Shown: piece by piece, positions 22,905 to 34,500 of the stretch
How positions within the stretch are numbered: the stretch's first letter is position 1
Layout of the letters: each line of letters begins with the position of its first letter
Source of the DNA: Azolla caroliniana
Lineage: Eukaryota; Polypodiophyta
Direction of reading: 5' to 3'
Assembly (NCBI GenBank): GCA_043228905.1
Contig: JBHGNT010000009.1
Span: 13,826,001-13,890,000, forward strand
DNA length: 64,000 nucleotides
Notes under the pieces: generated by a model
What the model was told of the DNA's origin: nothing
What the model saw: the letters and a program-made list of their open reading frames with translations, nothing else
The model's database searches: none
Position numbers and translations under genes: made by a program

Positions 22905-24469
22905 TTGATGCAACATTTCTTCGAATCCCAAAACCTTGATTCAACCCCACCAAGCCCAATTGTTGATGATGTCCCACCAGATCCCATTGTACTTGAAAAG
23001 CTAGCACAAGATGCGGCTGACGTGCAAGCCGTTGCTAAGGCGATGGAAAGGTTGTCGAAGGAGGACACACTAGCGCAATGGGTGAAAGAGGCAAGGCTAA
23101 ATGGGCAACTAGCTAGAAAAAGGCCGAAGAAGGGGCCACAATCGGAGACAAAACCAATTACTCGATCAAGGGGCTCTTGCATTGGAGCTAATTACTACCA
23201 ATTATTGATTAGTGGGATATGACTATTAGCTATTTTCCTAGAAAATTATGAAGATGGCCTATGGTCTATTTGGACAAGTAAAACCTCTTATTGGTTGTTG
23301 CTTGATCCACATTATGTAATGGAACTCTATGATGGATTTTAAGATAATATTATTATTTTGTTGCAGAATATTTCATGTTCATTATAATGTTGTTTAGTGA
23401 GATTGTTAGCTACTTTGTGAGTGTGAATATGTTGGTGTTTTCTTATGTGCAGTCTAAAGGGTTTGAATAAATTGCTCCTAAGGCCGATGGCAATGTGGAA
23501 ACTGTTGATGTTGTTGCGTGTTTAGAGGGCCCCATCTTGAAAGTAGATGTAGCAACTGACACAAATGATCTGGTCACGCAAGTAGATCAAGCATGTTGCA
23601 CAAATGATTTGATTTTGCAAGTAGATGCAGCATGTGATACTAGTGGGCAGATATCGACTAGAGAAGTATCTACATGCACAAAGGTAATGTTAGGACCGAT
23701 GACACAGTCGACTATACAAGAGCAAAACAATGTGAAGCCAAGCCCAATGACTGAACAAGAACAAAACAAGGTGAAGTCAGACCCAAAGACACAGTTGACC
23801 AGGGGTTTGAAGAGGAAAAGGACACCAATTGTGTCGACAGAACTTGAGTTGATTGAAATTGATCGTGTGCTACCAATACTTGGTGTAATAGAGGCTTAGT
23901 TGCAGGAATGGAAACCTAAACCATTAGAAGACGAAAGAAGAGCATTGATCTTGGAGCTTGATAAAGTCCTAATGAGTGTGCGATATATGACACCAAGGAG
24001 GGACGCGAATCAATTTCTAGAGTGGGTTGTGAAATACTTTGATTTGTTTATTTGGAGTGAAAAACCACGTTCAGTTGTGTGGAAGTGTGTAGAAAGATTC
24101 TTCCCAAAGTGGCGACAACACTTCAAGGGTTAGTGCACACGAGAAAGATGTGAACAGCAGGATATTGCAAGATTCAAAAGACTTTCTGATTTTTGGCATA
24201 CCTAGCCCGAATATAATGCCGACAATACGTTGATAGTGGATACAGAACATTTCCGTCATTACTACAACTTTCGCAGATGCTGTCTCATTGTATCTGATGA
24301 AATGCCTGATAACTACTTGGTGAAAACATTGACCTACCAACTAACTACATGGTTGTGGACACCATACCGAGCTCAGTATGCAGATCACATATGTAGAGAA
24401 GTTCCTCTGACCAGCAAGAGCTTAACTATTTATAGGCGCTTTGTAGACATTGCCAATGGTGTATTATAA
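22905..24469 (+). pseudogene. FCP1/HAD-phosphatase-like gene relic
   Basis: 22905-23222 encodes a hydrophilic, Pro/Glu-rich segment ending in basic KRPKKG. 23495-23899 is similarly disordered (TQVDQACCTND repeats, KRKR). 23900-24133 and 24140-24469 resemble the FCP1-like HAD fold: LILELDKVLMS at the DxDx(T/V) position, PRRDANQFLEWVVKYFDLFIWS, FFPKWRQHF, then YNADNTLIVDTEHFRHYYN matching the usual NTLLIDDSP-type motif, and a C-terminal helix region. The first catalytic Asp appears as Glu and the later Asp pair as Asp-Thr. TAG or TAA stops lie at about 23475, 23897, 24132 and 24207. The stops and changed catalytic residues suggest it is inactive. Splicing cannot be excluded for some breaks. Confidence 0.5.
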
Positions 24470-24479
24470 ATATGTAATT

Positions 24480-24832
24480 TGATGATAGATTTATCAATGA
24501 AGAATTAAATCGCTTATTTTGAGTAAATCATCTTTTGTGTAATTTTAAAATAGGTCATTGATTTCTAATTTCATGCTGCTAGTTGTTCTCAGAATGACAA
24601 ACTGTTTGAACTTGTACATGGTTCACTTGAGAGTAAAAAAACCATTGTCAAAATGTATTCCAGATAGTATAATCGTCATTATGCACATTGAACAGACAAA
24701 AACCGAAAGTTGCAATAAGTAAAACTGAGAGTAAAACTGACAACCAATACACATTTAATAGACACAATTTTATTAAGCAACAAGAACAGAAAGAAGACTC
24801 CCAAATGATTTTATTAAACTTTTCTTTAAGAT
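24480..24832. other. Intergenic stretch, no gene
   Basis: AT-rich sequence between the phosphatase-like relic and element A. Its right end (24760-24832) begins the GATTTTATTAA / AAGAACAGAAAGAAGA repeat that continues beyond element A at 30310. Confidence 0.6.
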
Positions 24833-24837
24833 AGAAG

Positions 24838-25470
24838 TATTAGAAATATTGAGAATCGAGTAGATAGGTATATAGAGTTACAACTGCAGAGATGGATATA
24901 TGAAAACAGAATTTCTATTACATATGAGAGTAGTTCAAAATGGTAGTTTTCCCATGCGCTCACACCTTAGAGCTTAGATAGGATATGGACCGGCTCACTA
25001 CAAAATTAGTGGGGACAAATGATCAATCTCACCACTGTGTGAGAAAAGTGACTTATAATCTATGTTTGGTCTTAGTATAAATGTGCAAGTCAGTTGACAG
25101 TAGTGGAGATATTCCTTTTCTGTCAACTGACTTGTCATTTAATATGACCCAACTCCCTAGGTACAAGCTAGTGCTAGATAATACTTATCTTGAAGTCAAT
25201 GACGCATACTTCAAGACTAAGTACATCGTAACTTGCCCACAAAATATTCTAGCTGACTTGATTAGCCAATCCTTTTATCTATTTCTCTCTTTCCTAAATA
25301 TTTTGTGTCCTACGCATCTACGGTTTCCTAGATTAACACCTTATCGACCCATATGGTCGAGTTGCACACTAGCCGCTCCTCATTTGGGGCGCTATCACAA
25401 AATGTGCACTCTAAGAGCACATATGGGGATAGATTTACAACTTGGGGCTGATCATTGATTATATCTAACA
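24838..25470 (-). repeat. Element A 3' LTR
   Basis: 633 bp, 3' copy with respect to the minus-strand element. It starts TGTTAG at 25470 next to the polypurine tract TTGAGGGGGCG (25471-25481). The polyprotein stop codon (25465-25467) lies inside its first six bases. Confidence 0.97.
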
Positions 25471-28400
25471 CGCCCCCTCAATGATCAACCCATTGAGTTC
25501 ACTTGGAATTGGGCCAACACCTAGTCGTCGAAGGTGTTGTTGCAACTGTTCTGCTCCAAGCGCCTTTGTGAAGATATCTGCAGCATTTTCTGATGTTGGA
25601 CAGTACTCAAGCTCCACAATCTCATCATTTATTAGCTCCCGCACATAGTGATACTGAATCTCTATGTGTTTAGTACGTGCATGAAATACGGGGTTCTTGG
25701 CAATGGCCATGCAACTCTGATTGTCACACCTCAATACCGTTGTCGTCCTTATTGGGACTGCCACATCCATAAGGATTCTTCTTAGCCAAACTACCTCGCA
25801 TGCCGCTATGCATGCTGCTTTGTATTCTGCCTCCGTTGAAGATAGTGCCACTGTTGGTTGTTTTTTACTACTCCATGAAACAGCTCCAGATCCTATTGAA
25901 AAACAATATCCAGAAACTGATTTTCTGGAATCACTATCTCCAGCCCAATCGGAGTCGCAATATCCACTAAGTTGGTCAATTTTTGGCTTGTAGAAGATTC
26001 CATAATTTAAAGTACCCACAATGTACTTTAATACACGTAGAGCAGCTTTCCAATGAGTCTCCTTCGGCTTGTTGCTGAATCGACTCACCACATTGACTGC
26101 AAAACAAATATCCGGCCTAGTGTTGCATAGGAAAATTAGACTTCCTACTAGTTGTCTATACTTCCTTATGTCAACCATTGGTGATGAGTCTTCTTGGGAT
26201 AGCTTGCAGTTTGACTCCATTGGAGTCGACTTCGACTTGCTGTCCATCATCCCGAAGGTCTTCAAGATCTCTGTTGCATACTTTCTTTGTGACATGAAGA
26301 TGCCGACCGAGGTTTGCCAAACCTCAATTCCAAGGAAGTAGTGTAGAATCCCCAAGTCTGTCATTTCAAACTCAGTTTTCAAACACTCTTGTGTTTGGCC
26401 AATGCACTCTTCATGGTCACCAGTAAGTACTAGATCATCCACGTAAATGATAATGATGACTTGTTTCCCGTCCTTCATTTTGACATACATACTTGCATCC
26501 GAAGCACATTGCTTAAAGTCGATTGATCGTAAGAAGCTGTCTATCCTCTTGTTCCAAGCTCTTGGTGCTTGCTTTAGACCATATAGTGCCTTCTTCAGCT
26601 TGCAAACTTTGTTTTCTGAATTCGGTATCTCAAACCCCGGTGGTTGTGTCACATATACCTCCTCCTTGAGATGCCCATTCAGAAATGCTGATTTGACATC
26701 CATTTGATAAATCGGCCATCCTCTTGAAGCAGCCAACGCTATGACCATTCGAATTGTTGTCATGCGAGCTGTCGGGGCAAATGTTTCTTGTACATCGAAC
26801 CCTTCAATTTGGGAGTATCCTTGCTCTACTAGCCTGGCCTTGAATTTCTCCAAAGAGCCATCAGCTTTATACTTTACTTTCCATACCCACTTCGTGCCTA
26901 TCACCTTCTTCTTTGTTGGCCTCTCTACCAACTCCCATGTGTCATTTTTCATGATGCTATCATATTCTGATATCATCGCCTCTTTCCACTTCGGGTCGGC
27001 CATAGCTTCCTCCACCGAGATCAGCTCACTCACTGAGCCTATGATGTCCACCATCAGAGCCATGTTGACAATGTGGTCAGAGGTTCTTCCTTGCTCCTGT
27101 ATTCTTCTTGATCTTCGTAATCCATCAGTTGAAGTTTCAGGAAACTCAACTTTAGGAGTATGATCATTGAAGAGTTGTTGAGCCCACTTAGGTATTTTCT
27201 TTACATGTGGGACTGGCATAGGCTGAACTAGTGAACCATTACCATCAGATGGTTCAGCTTCCTTTTTTGGATAATGGGTCGGGATTGGGTAAAATACTTC
27301 TTCAGTTGATGAGATAACTTGAGAATCGTTGTTCTCAGCTAGCTGTGGTTGTTCCTCATCGAACACCACATCGCGGCTTGTCAATATCTTTCTTGCCTCT
27401 GGATCGTAGAGTCGATAGGCCTTTGACTCTTCACTATATCCGAGAAAGATACACTTTTTGCTTTTAGCATCCAACTTCTTTCTGCTCACATCTGGAATAT
27501 GTGCGTAGCACATACACCCAAAGGTTCTGAAGTGCAGCACTGAAGGTTTCTTGCCTGAATAAGCTTCTTGGGGTGTTTTCCCTTGAAGTGCCTTCGTGTA
27601 GCTCCGATTGAGGATGTAAACTGCTGTGTTCACTGCTTCAGCCCAGAATGGGTCGGGCAGCGCTTGTGCCTTCAACATACACCTAGCCATCTCGACAACT
27701 GTTCGATTTCGACGTTCGACAACGCCATTTTGTTGTGGGGTGTAGGCAGTTGTAAGTTGGCGCTTAATTCCATGCTCTTTGCAATACTCACAGAATTCTA
27801 TTGATAAGAATTCTCCACCTCGATCAGAGCGTAGCTCCTTCACTAACTTTCCAGACTCTCGCTCGACAAACTTATGCCATCTTTTGAAGATTTTAAAAGC
27901 TTCAGCCTTCTCCCGAAGGAAGTAAACCCACATCTTTCTGCTGAAGTCGTCGACTATTAGCATATAGTAGAGAGATCCACCCATTGCAGGAGTCACCATT
28001 TTTCCAGAGAGGTCAATGTGTATTAGCTGTAGAGGAGTCTTTGCCCGATTTTGACTCTCTTTTGGAATGGCTGATCTTTGATGCTTGCCCATCATACAAG
28101 CATCACAAACATGACTTAAGTCAGATAGGGTTGGCAACCCAACTACCATATTCGACTTCTTCATCTCCTTCAACACAGCAACGTTGAGATGCCCAAATCT
28201 CTCATGCCATTGCTTTGTGTTGGTACTTGTGCTGTGGTCAGTAGAAATGGTAAACGCGCTCAGCTCATAGAGATTGTTGCGCCTCACCCCTATTCCTACA
28301 ACCTTGCCAGCAGAATCTGTTATTTCTGCACCCGACTTCTTGAATCGAACATCAAGACCCTTGTCAGTCAGTGCAGAAATGGACAGTAGATTCTTCTTCA

Positions 28401-29559
28401 GATCTGGCACGTACAACACTTGAGAGAGATGCTTTGTCCCACCGGTCGTTGCTTTGAGGGAGACGGTTCCGGTTCCTTTGGCCGGACATCGAGCATTGTT
28501 CCCGACCACAACATTGATGGGCTCTTGTAGAGGTGTCCAAGAACTGTACCAGTCACGATTACTGGTCATATGTCGGGATGCTCCACTATCGAGAATCCAA
28601 GACTCATCAACAACTTGAGTGTCAACTGAAGAACACACTTCTTCAGTTGCGACCCATAACTCAAGTTCATCTACGACATTGTTAGCGGACTCGGGCTCTC
28701 TCCAAGAAGTCTTATTAGAACCATTCTTCTCATCCGCCATCTTCTTTCGACAATCCTTGATTGTGTGACCTTTCTTGTCACAGTAGAAACACGATCCATT
28801 GAACTTCTTCTTCTTCGGTATCCTATTCGCATTGTTTGAATTGGATGCCCCTTCACCCTTAGTCCTAGAGACAAATGCTGAATCTTCCCTTTCTTCTCTT
28901 GTCTTCAGCCGAAGCTCCTCTTCAAGCAGCATTGCACTTAGTTCATCAAATTTTAAAGGAGTGGGTCGAACCTGAGTGTTCAATGCTGTCACAATGCCAT
29001 CATACTTGAAAGGAAGTACTCGAATGCACCGACGAGCCATATCCTCTTGAGAGACGACTACTCCAACAGCCGCCAGCTGATCTTGAAGATCCTTAATCCT
29101 TTTTACAAAGGATTCTACTTTCTCTCCATCAGCGAGCTTCTCTGTAGCAAGCTGATTTTCGAGGTTTTGTATCCTTGTATAGTTTCTGGTCTCATACTGG
29201 CTGGCCAATATGCTCCAAGCTTCATGTGCCCTAGTTGTATGTTGCACTAGTGTTAGTACGGAGTCACATACACCAGTGACTATGGTACATAGCGCATCAG
29301 CGTTCCTTCTCTTCCAGGCTCGAAGTAGATCAGCATTTGGAGGAATTGATGTGGTAGGGTGTGCAGGGTCAAAGGTTACCATGGGCTCAGGGTCTCCCCC
29401 TGTGGGTCCCATGATTGTTTCCAACAACTCGTAGGAATCCAAAATGGCAGACATTTTGAACTTCCATAGAGTGTAGTTGGTTCCATCTAGCTTTCCATCA
29501 GACAATGGAGTTGGGCGAATGCGCAATGGAGCAGCTGCAACATTCGTGGACAAGGCCAT
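25465..29559 (-). CDS. Copia gag-pol polyprotein, intact (element A)
   Basis: A 1364-residue single frame from ATG at 29557-29559, the normal size for a copia polyprotein. Domains in order: Gag (about 1-255, [13 protein letters not shown] motif), zinc knuckle [14 protein letters not shown] (about 257-270), protease [11 protein letters not shown] (about 319-330), integrase with HERFGH...CDACMMGKH zinc region and catalytic [15 protein letters not shown] and [12 protein letters not shown], then [18 protein letters not shown] end. RT has [13 protein letters not shown] and catalytic [11 protein letters not shown] (about 1038). RNase H has [16 protein letters not shown] and [10 protein letters not shown]. 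The product is expected to assemble into cytoplasmic particles, copy its RNA and integrate it. All catalytic motifs look normal. No frameshift or stop is seen. Confidence 0.97.
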   Translation of the reverse strand: MALSTNVAAAPLRIRPTPLSDGKLDGTNYTLWKFKMSAILDSYELLETIMGPTGGDPEPMVTFDPAHPTTSIPPNADLLRAWKRRNADALCTIVTGVCDSVLTLVQHTTRAHEAWSILASQYETRNYTRIQNLENQLATEKLADGEKVESFVKRIKDLQDQLAAVGVVVSQEDMARRCIRVLPFKYDGIVTALNTQVRPTPLKFDELSAMLLEEELRLKTREEREDSAFVSRTKGEGASNSNNANRIPKKKKFNGSCFYCDKKGHTIKDCRKKMADEKNGSNKTSWREPESANNVVDELELWVATEEVCSSVDTQVVDESWILDSGASRHMTSNRDWYSSWTPLQEPINVVVGNNARCPAKGTGTVSLKATTGGTKHLSQVLYVPDLKKNLLSISALTDKGLDVRFKKSGAEITDSAGKVVGIGVRRNNLYELSAFTISTDHSTSTNTKQWHERFGHLNVAVLKEMKKSNMVVGLPTLSDLSHVCDACMMGKHQRSAIPKESQNRAKTPLQLIHIDLSGKMVTPAMGGSLYYMLIVDDFSRKMWVYFLREKAEAFKIFKRWHKFVERESGKLVKELRSDRGGEFLSIEFCEYCKEHGIKRQLTTAYTPQQNGVVERRNRTVVEMARCMLKAQALPDPFWAEAVNTAVYILNRSYTKALQGKTPQEAYSGKKPSVLHFRTFGCMCYAHIPDVSRKKLDAKSKKCIFLGYSEESKAYRLYDPEARKILTSRDVVFDEEQPQLAENNDSQVISSTEEVFYPIPTHYPKKEAEPSDGNGSLVQPMPVPHVKKIPKWAQQLFNDHTPKVEFPETSTDGLRRSRRIQEQGRTSDHIVNMALMVDIIGSVSELISVEEAMADPKWKEAMISEYDSIMKNDTWELVERPTKKKVIGTKWVWKVKYKADGSLEKFKARLVEQGYSQIEGFDVQETFAPTARMTTIRMVIALAASRGWPIYQMDVKSAFLNGHLKEEVYVTQPPGFEIPNSENKVCKLKKALYGLKQAPRAWNKRIDSFLRSIDFKQCASDASMYVKMKDGKQVIIIIYVDDLVLTGDHEECIGQTQECLKTEFEMTDLGILHYFLGIEVWQTSVGIFMSQRKYATEILKTFGMMDSKSKSTPMESNCKLSQEDSSPMVDIRKYRQLVGSLIFLCNTRPDICFAVNVVSRFSNKPKETHWKAALRVLKYIVGTLNYGIFYKPKIDQLSGYCDSDWAGDSDSRKSVSGYCFSIGSGAVSWSSKKQPTVALSSTEAEYKAACIAACEVVWLRRILMDVAVPIRTTTVLRCDNQSCMAIAKNPVFHARTKHIEIQYHYVRELINDEIVELEYCPTSENAADIFTKALGAEQLQQHLRRLGVGPIPSELNGLIIEGAC

Positions 29560-29561
29560 TG

Positions 29562-29568
<7 letters not shown>

Positions 29569-29606
<38 letters not shown>
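29569..29606. repeat. CT/GA microsatellite in element A leader
   Basis: About 17 CT units lie between the primer binding site and the gag start. They would be transcribed as a GA-rich leader on the minus strand. Confidence 0.9.
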
Positions 29607-29664
29607 TTCTCTCTGTTGCTAGACAGCAACTACCCGTATATACCTAATCTAGATCAACCTCTTC

Positions 29665-29676
29665 GCTCTGATACCA
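29665..29676 (-). other. Element A primer binding site
   Basis: TGGTATCAGAGC on the minus strand, directly abutting the LTR end, complementary to initiator-Met tRNA. Confidence 0.95.
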
Positions 29677-30309
29677 TATTAGAAATATTGAGAATCGAGT
29701 AGATAGGTATATAGAGTTACAACTGCAGAGATGGATATATGAAAACAGAATTTCTATTACATATGAGAGTAGTTCAAAATGGTAGTTTTCCCATGCGCTC
29801 ACACCTTAGAGCTTAGATAGGATATGGACCGGCTCACTACAAAATTAGTGGGGACAAATGATCAATCTCACCACTGTGTGAGAAAAGTGACTTATAATCT
29901 ATGTTTGGTCTTAGTATAAATGTGCAAGTCAGTTGACAGTAGTGGAGATATTCCTTTTCTGTCAACTGACTTGTCATTTAATATGACCCAACTCCCTAGG
30001 TACAAGCTAGTGCTAGATAATACTTATCTTGAAGTCAATGACGCATACTTCAAGACTAAGTACATCGTAACTTGCCCACAAAATATTCTAGCTGACTTGA
30101 TTAGCCAATCCTTTTATCTATTTCTCTCTTTCCTAAATATTTTGTGTCCTACGCATCTACGGTTTCCTAGATTAACACCTTATCGACCCATATGGTCGAG
30201 TTGCACACTAGCCGCTCCTCATTTGGGGCGCTATAACAAAATGTGCACTCTAAGAGCACATATGGGGATAGATTTACAACTTGGGGCTGATCATTGATTA
30301 TATCTAACA
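29677..30309 (-). repeat. Element A 5' LTR
   Basis: 633 bp, identical to the 3' LTR by eye except at 30235. As the 5' LTR it should carry the promoter for the minus-strand transcript. It contains the inverted pair CAGTTGACAG...CTGTCAACTG. Confidence 0.97.
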
Positions 30310-30540
30310 AGAAGAACACAAAGAAGATTGTATATCAAAAAGACACCGAATTTTATTAAACTGTTTTTTATTAAACAAACATGATTTTATTAAGAAAGAA
30401 GAACAGAAAGAAGATTGTATATCAAAAAGAAAGACTCCCTAATGATTTTATTAACAAACAAGAACAGAAATAAAATTGTATATGAGAAAGAAGACAGTCT
30501 CCCAAATTATTTTATCAAACTGTTTTTTTGCAATACAACT
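30310..30540. repeat. Degenerate tandem repeat flanking element A
   Basis: About three imperfect units of roughly 60-70 bp with GATTTTATTAA, ACAAGAACAGAAAGAAGA and TTGTATATCAAAAAGA blocks. The same blocks occur left of element A (24760-24832), so the element landed inside this repeat. Confidence 0.75.
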
Positions 30541-30584
30541 ACTTTGTCCACTTTATAAGAAAACTAGTATGATGTCCTTGTAGC

Positions 30585-30946
30585 TACAAATTCCATGGCA
30601 TACTATTGTAAATACATTCATACACATTAGCACTAACTATGTATAAACCTGAGCAGCTATTGTATTGCGACATCGGGACGTTGATGCACCTAACCAAATG
30701 AGAGTACATGTACACTATTGGTTTGTCTTCTAAAAGCCGATACACATAATCGTAATCATCTACTCTTGCATAAAAAATACCTTCGATGTAGAATGTCCCG
30801 GCAGATACAAAATTTTCCCAAGCATCTACAATATTCTACGTTGCACATTGTTTACAAACATTGCACAAATTCACGTTTGGGTTTAGGGTTAAGAAGAATA
30901 ACCATTGCCAATGTAACTTAAAACAGTGTTGGACAAACAAGGTATC
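30585..30946 (-). pseudogene. 3' portion of transposase-like relic, beyond element B
   Basis: When element B and one copy of its target duplication are ignored, the frame entering from 36344 (KKHDT) continues here as LFVQHCFKLHW, the same domain. After about 30905 the match weakens. An open stretch follows from about 30838 to a TAG near 30590 (DAWENFVSAGTFYIEG, then YDYVYRLLEDKP), which may be the C-terminal part. It is split from the rest of its gene by the 5.4-kb element B. Confidence 0.6.
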
Positions 30947-31587
30947 TGTTGAACACAGTGCTCAGTCACAACCGAGGAATAGGATCAACTCACAGAAAAC
31001 AGGAAATACAAAGTGCACGAGGACAATAGAGAGAAGAGTACACAGGATGTTTTACGTGGAAAACCCTAAATGGGAAAAACCACGGGAGTCCTCAAACTCC
31101 AACTATCACTATAAACAGAGATGTACAATGGTGAAGCTACAAGGCAACAACCTTGAGCTCACTGTCTTCGCCACAGGCGGCGGTAATACACAGAGGCAAC
31201 GACCTCTTCGTCTCTCTCTCTCTCTCACTCTCTCTCTCGGCTGCTCTCACTTCGCTCCCTCTAAGTGAAAACAGAAAAATGAACAACAACATAAACTATT
31301 TGCCCTAAGTCATATTTATACACATATGACTTTCGGGCTATTTACAAATATAGCCTCAAGGGCCCTTGGTAAACATATTCACAAATATGTCCCCGCATCC
31401 GGATCTCTCTCCGGGTACATTCGTCATCCGGCTCCGTAGCCGGGGTCTTCATCATCCGGATCCGTAGCCGGGTACTCTTCATCCGGCTTCGTGTCGGGTA
31501 CTCTTCATCATCCGGTTCTGTAACCGCAACCGGGCTTGCCGTCATTCATCTCCGGACATCCCATCCGGAGGGACCGAAATCCTAACA
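30947..31587 (-). repeat. Element B 3' LTR
   Basis: 641 bp; on the minus strand it starts TGTTAGGATTTCGGTCCC and ends ...TGTTCAACA. It is rich in CCGG and GCCGG words in its U3 part (31390-31560). The polypurine tract AGGGGGAGT precedes it, with the pol stop (TGA, 31598-31600) ten bases away. Confidence 0.97.
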
Positions 31588-31597
31588 AACTCCCCCT

Positions 31598-34500
31598 TCA
31601 CTTCGGCATGGGATGTCTCTCCAATCCGATCCTCTTCCGGCATGCTTCCAGCTTGTCGGGTGTGAGCACCTTGGTCAGCATATCCGACCCGTTCTCGTCC
31701 GTGTGGACCTTTGTCAGTACGAACTCCTTGTCTTCTAACCTTTCCCGAATCCAGTGGTATCTACGCTGGATGTGTTTCGTCCGGGAATGGTAGGCCGCGT
31801 TCTTCGCAAGGTGGATGGCACTCTGACTATCGCAGTAGAGCCGGTACTCCTCCTGCCGGATACCGAGCTCTCTAATGAAGTCCTTCATCCATATTATTTC
31901 CTTGCCGGCTTCAACAGCCGCCATGTACTCCGCCTCCGTAGTTGACAACGCAACCGTCTTCTGCAACCTCGACTGCCACGAAACGGCTCCCCCTGCATAT
32001 GTCATTACATACCCTGATGTAGACCGGTTGGTATCCGCATCAGCCGACATGTCCGAATCGGTAAATCCATCGAGTTCGGGCTTACCGGAGCCGAATCGGA
32101 GGCACATGTTCGAAGTGCCCTTTAAGTATCGGAGTATCCATTTGACCGCCTTCCAGTGCTCCTTGCCGGGATTACTCATATACGGGCTCACCACTCCGAC
32201 TGCGTATCCAATGTCCGGTCGGGTACACACCATCGCGTACATCAAGCTCCTGACGGCAGAGGCATATGGTATCTTCATCATATCCTCCTTTTCAACTTTT
32301 GTCTTGGGACTTTGCTTGCCAGATAACTTGCAGTTTGTCGTGAGGGTCGACCCGACCGGTCTTGCTTCCGACATGTTGAACCGGTGAAGCACCTTTGTCA
32401 CGTACTTCTCCTGTGACAGCCACAACTGCTTCTTCTTCCGGTCCCGGATGATGTGCATCCCTAGTATTTGCCTCGCCGGACCCAGGTCCTTCATTGAGAA
32501 AGTTCGGTGAAGCGCTTTCTTCAGCATCCGTATCTTGGCCTGGTCCCGTCCGACGATCAACATGTCGTCCACGTACAGGAGGAGTATTAGAAAGTCTCCT
32601 CCTTCGAACTTCTTCACAAACACGCAGTGATCGGACTGCGTGTGGTACCCTTCGTCGGTCATGAAAGAGTCGAACTTCCGGTACCACTGCCGGGGAGCCT
32701 GCTTCAGTCCGTAAAGGCTCTTCTTCAACCGGCATACCAGGTGCTCCTTCCCTTTCTTCTCGAATCCTTCCGGTTGCTGCATGTAGATCTCTTCTTCGAG
32801 GTCACCGTGAAGGAATGTCGTCTTCACGTCCATCTGTTCTACCTCGAGGTCCATGCTTGCCGCTATGCTCAGCACCGTCCGGATGGAGGTCATCTTCACT
32901 ACCGGGGCAAATATCTCGTCGAAGTCGACGCCCTTCTTCTGCTGGAACCCCTTCACCACGATCCTGGCTTTGTATCTCGGGGGGTTTCCGGCATCTCCCG
33001 GTTTCAGCTTGAACACCCACTTGTTTCGAAGTGCCCGCTTTCCTTTCGGCAACTCCACAAGTTCATATGTGTGGTTCTCATGCAGGGAATCCATCTCCTC
33101 CTGCATGGCACTTAACCACCTGCGGCTATGTGTGTCAAGCTTTGCTTCTTCAAAACTCTCCGGCTCCCCCTCGTCGGTTAGCAACACGTGCTCAGGTTCC
33201 GGAAATCTCCGGGGGGCCCTTCTCTCTCTTAGAGGATATCTCCGTTCCGGAGCTTCGGTAACTGGCTCCTCCGTTTCCTCTTCATCCGAATCCATTTCGG
33301 GATCGGGGCCGGTTCCGGTATCAGTTTCATCTTCCTCGGCCGGTTCTGTTTCTTCACCATCTTCGGCCGGATCCTCGAGTGCTAACCGGTCCCTTGCCGG
33401 TCGGGACTGCTCCTCGTAGAGTTGATTCTCACTAGTCGACTTGGAGTTCTTCAACTTCTTCTCCGACTCCCAGTCGGCGAGTGTCTTGTCCTCCATGAAG
33501 ATGATATCACGACTCCGGAATATCTTTTTGTCGACCGGGTCCCATACTCGGTAGCCGAACTCGTCATCGCCGTAACCGAGGAATATGCATGGCCGGGTCT
33601 TTGGATCTAGCTTTCCTCTCCGGTCCTTTGCCACATGCACATATGCGAGACACCCGAACACCTTCAGGTGCCGGTAGGATACCTCCCTACCGGTCCACAC
33701 TCTCTGCGGCGTGTCTCCGTCCAAAGGTACTGAGGGTGATCTGTTTATCACGTATGTCGCTGTCGACATTGCCTCAGCCCAAAACCCCTTGGGTAATTTC
33801 GCATGCGCAAGCATACTCTGGACCCTCTCCATTATGGTCCGGTTCATCCTCTCGGCCAGCCCGTTCAGTTCCGGCGTCTTCGGCACAGTAAACTCGAGCC
33901 GGATTCCCTTCGAGCGACAGTACTCCTCGAACTGCCCCCGGTATTCCCCTCCGTTATCCGCTCGTATCGCTTTCAGCTTCTTGCCGGATTCTCTTTCCAC
34001 TCTCGCGTGGAGTTCTTTGAAGACGGACAATACTTGGTCCTTTGTCTTCAACGGTGCCGTCCACAGCTTCCGGCTATGGTCGTCTATGAATGTTACGAAG
34101 TACTGGGCTCCACCATGTGACTTCGTTTCTACCTGACACACATCAGTGTGTACCAACTCCAATGGTACACTACGTCTCATCGGTGGTCTTGAGCGGAAGG
34201 AGGTCCGGTTTTGCTTACCGGCCAGACAGTCGGTACACTTCCCCAGTTGTACGTGCTTTACCGGTATCAGGTTGTCTTCGGCAAGCCTCTTCATCCCCTT
34301 CTCGCTCATGTGGCACAGTCTCTTGTGCCACAGCTCACCGGTAGTGTCAGCTGCCACGTTCAGCTCCTCCGGACATAGCCGGGAATTCATCAGGTACAGT
34401 GTGTTGACCTTCCGGGCCCGAGCCACTATCAGGCTCCCTTTGCTGAACTTCATGACACCGTTCCGGATGCTACCCGTGTAGCCTTCATCGTCTAGCCTCC

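Larger units (their letters stand above)
24838..30309 (-). mobile_element. Complete Ty1/copia retrotransposon (element A)
   Basis: A 5472-bp element with two 633-bp LTRs, flanked by a perfect 5-bp target duplication AGAAG (24833-24837 and 30310-30314). The LTRs start TGTTAG and end CTAATA on the minus strand. I found one difference between them (25396 C, 30235 A), so insertion is very recent. Primer binding site, polypurine tract and a single uninterrupted gag-pol frame are all present. By structure it is autonomous. It sits in tandem-repeat DNA just outside the transposase-like relic. Confidence 0.97.
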
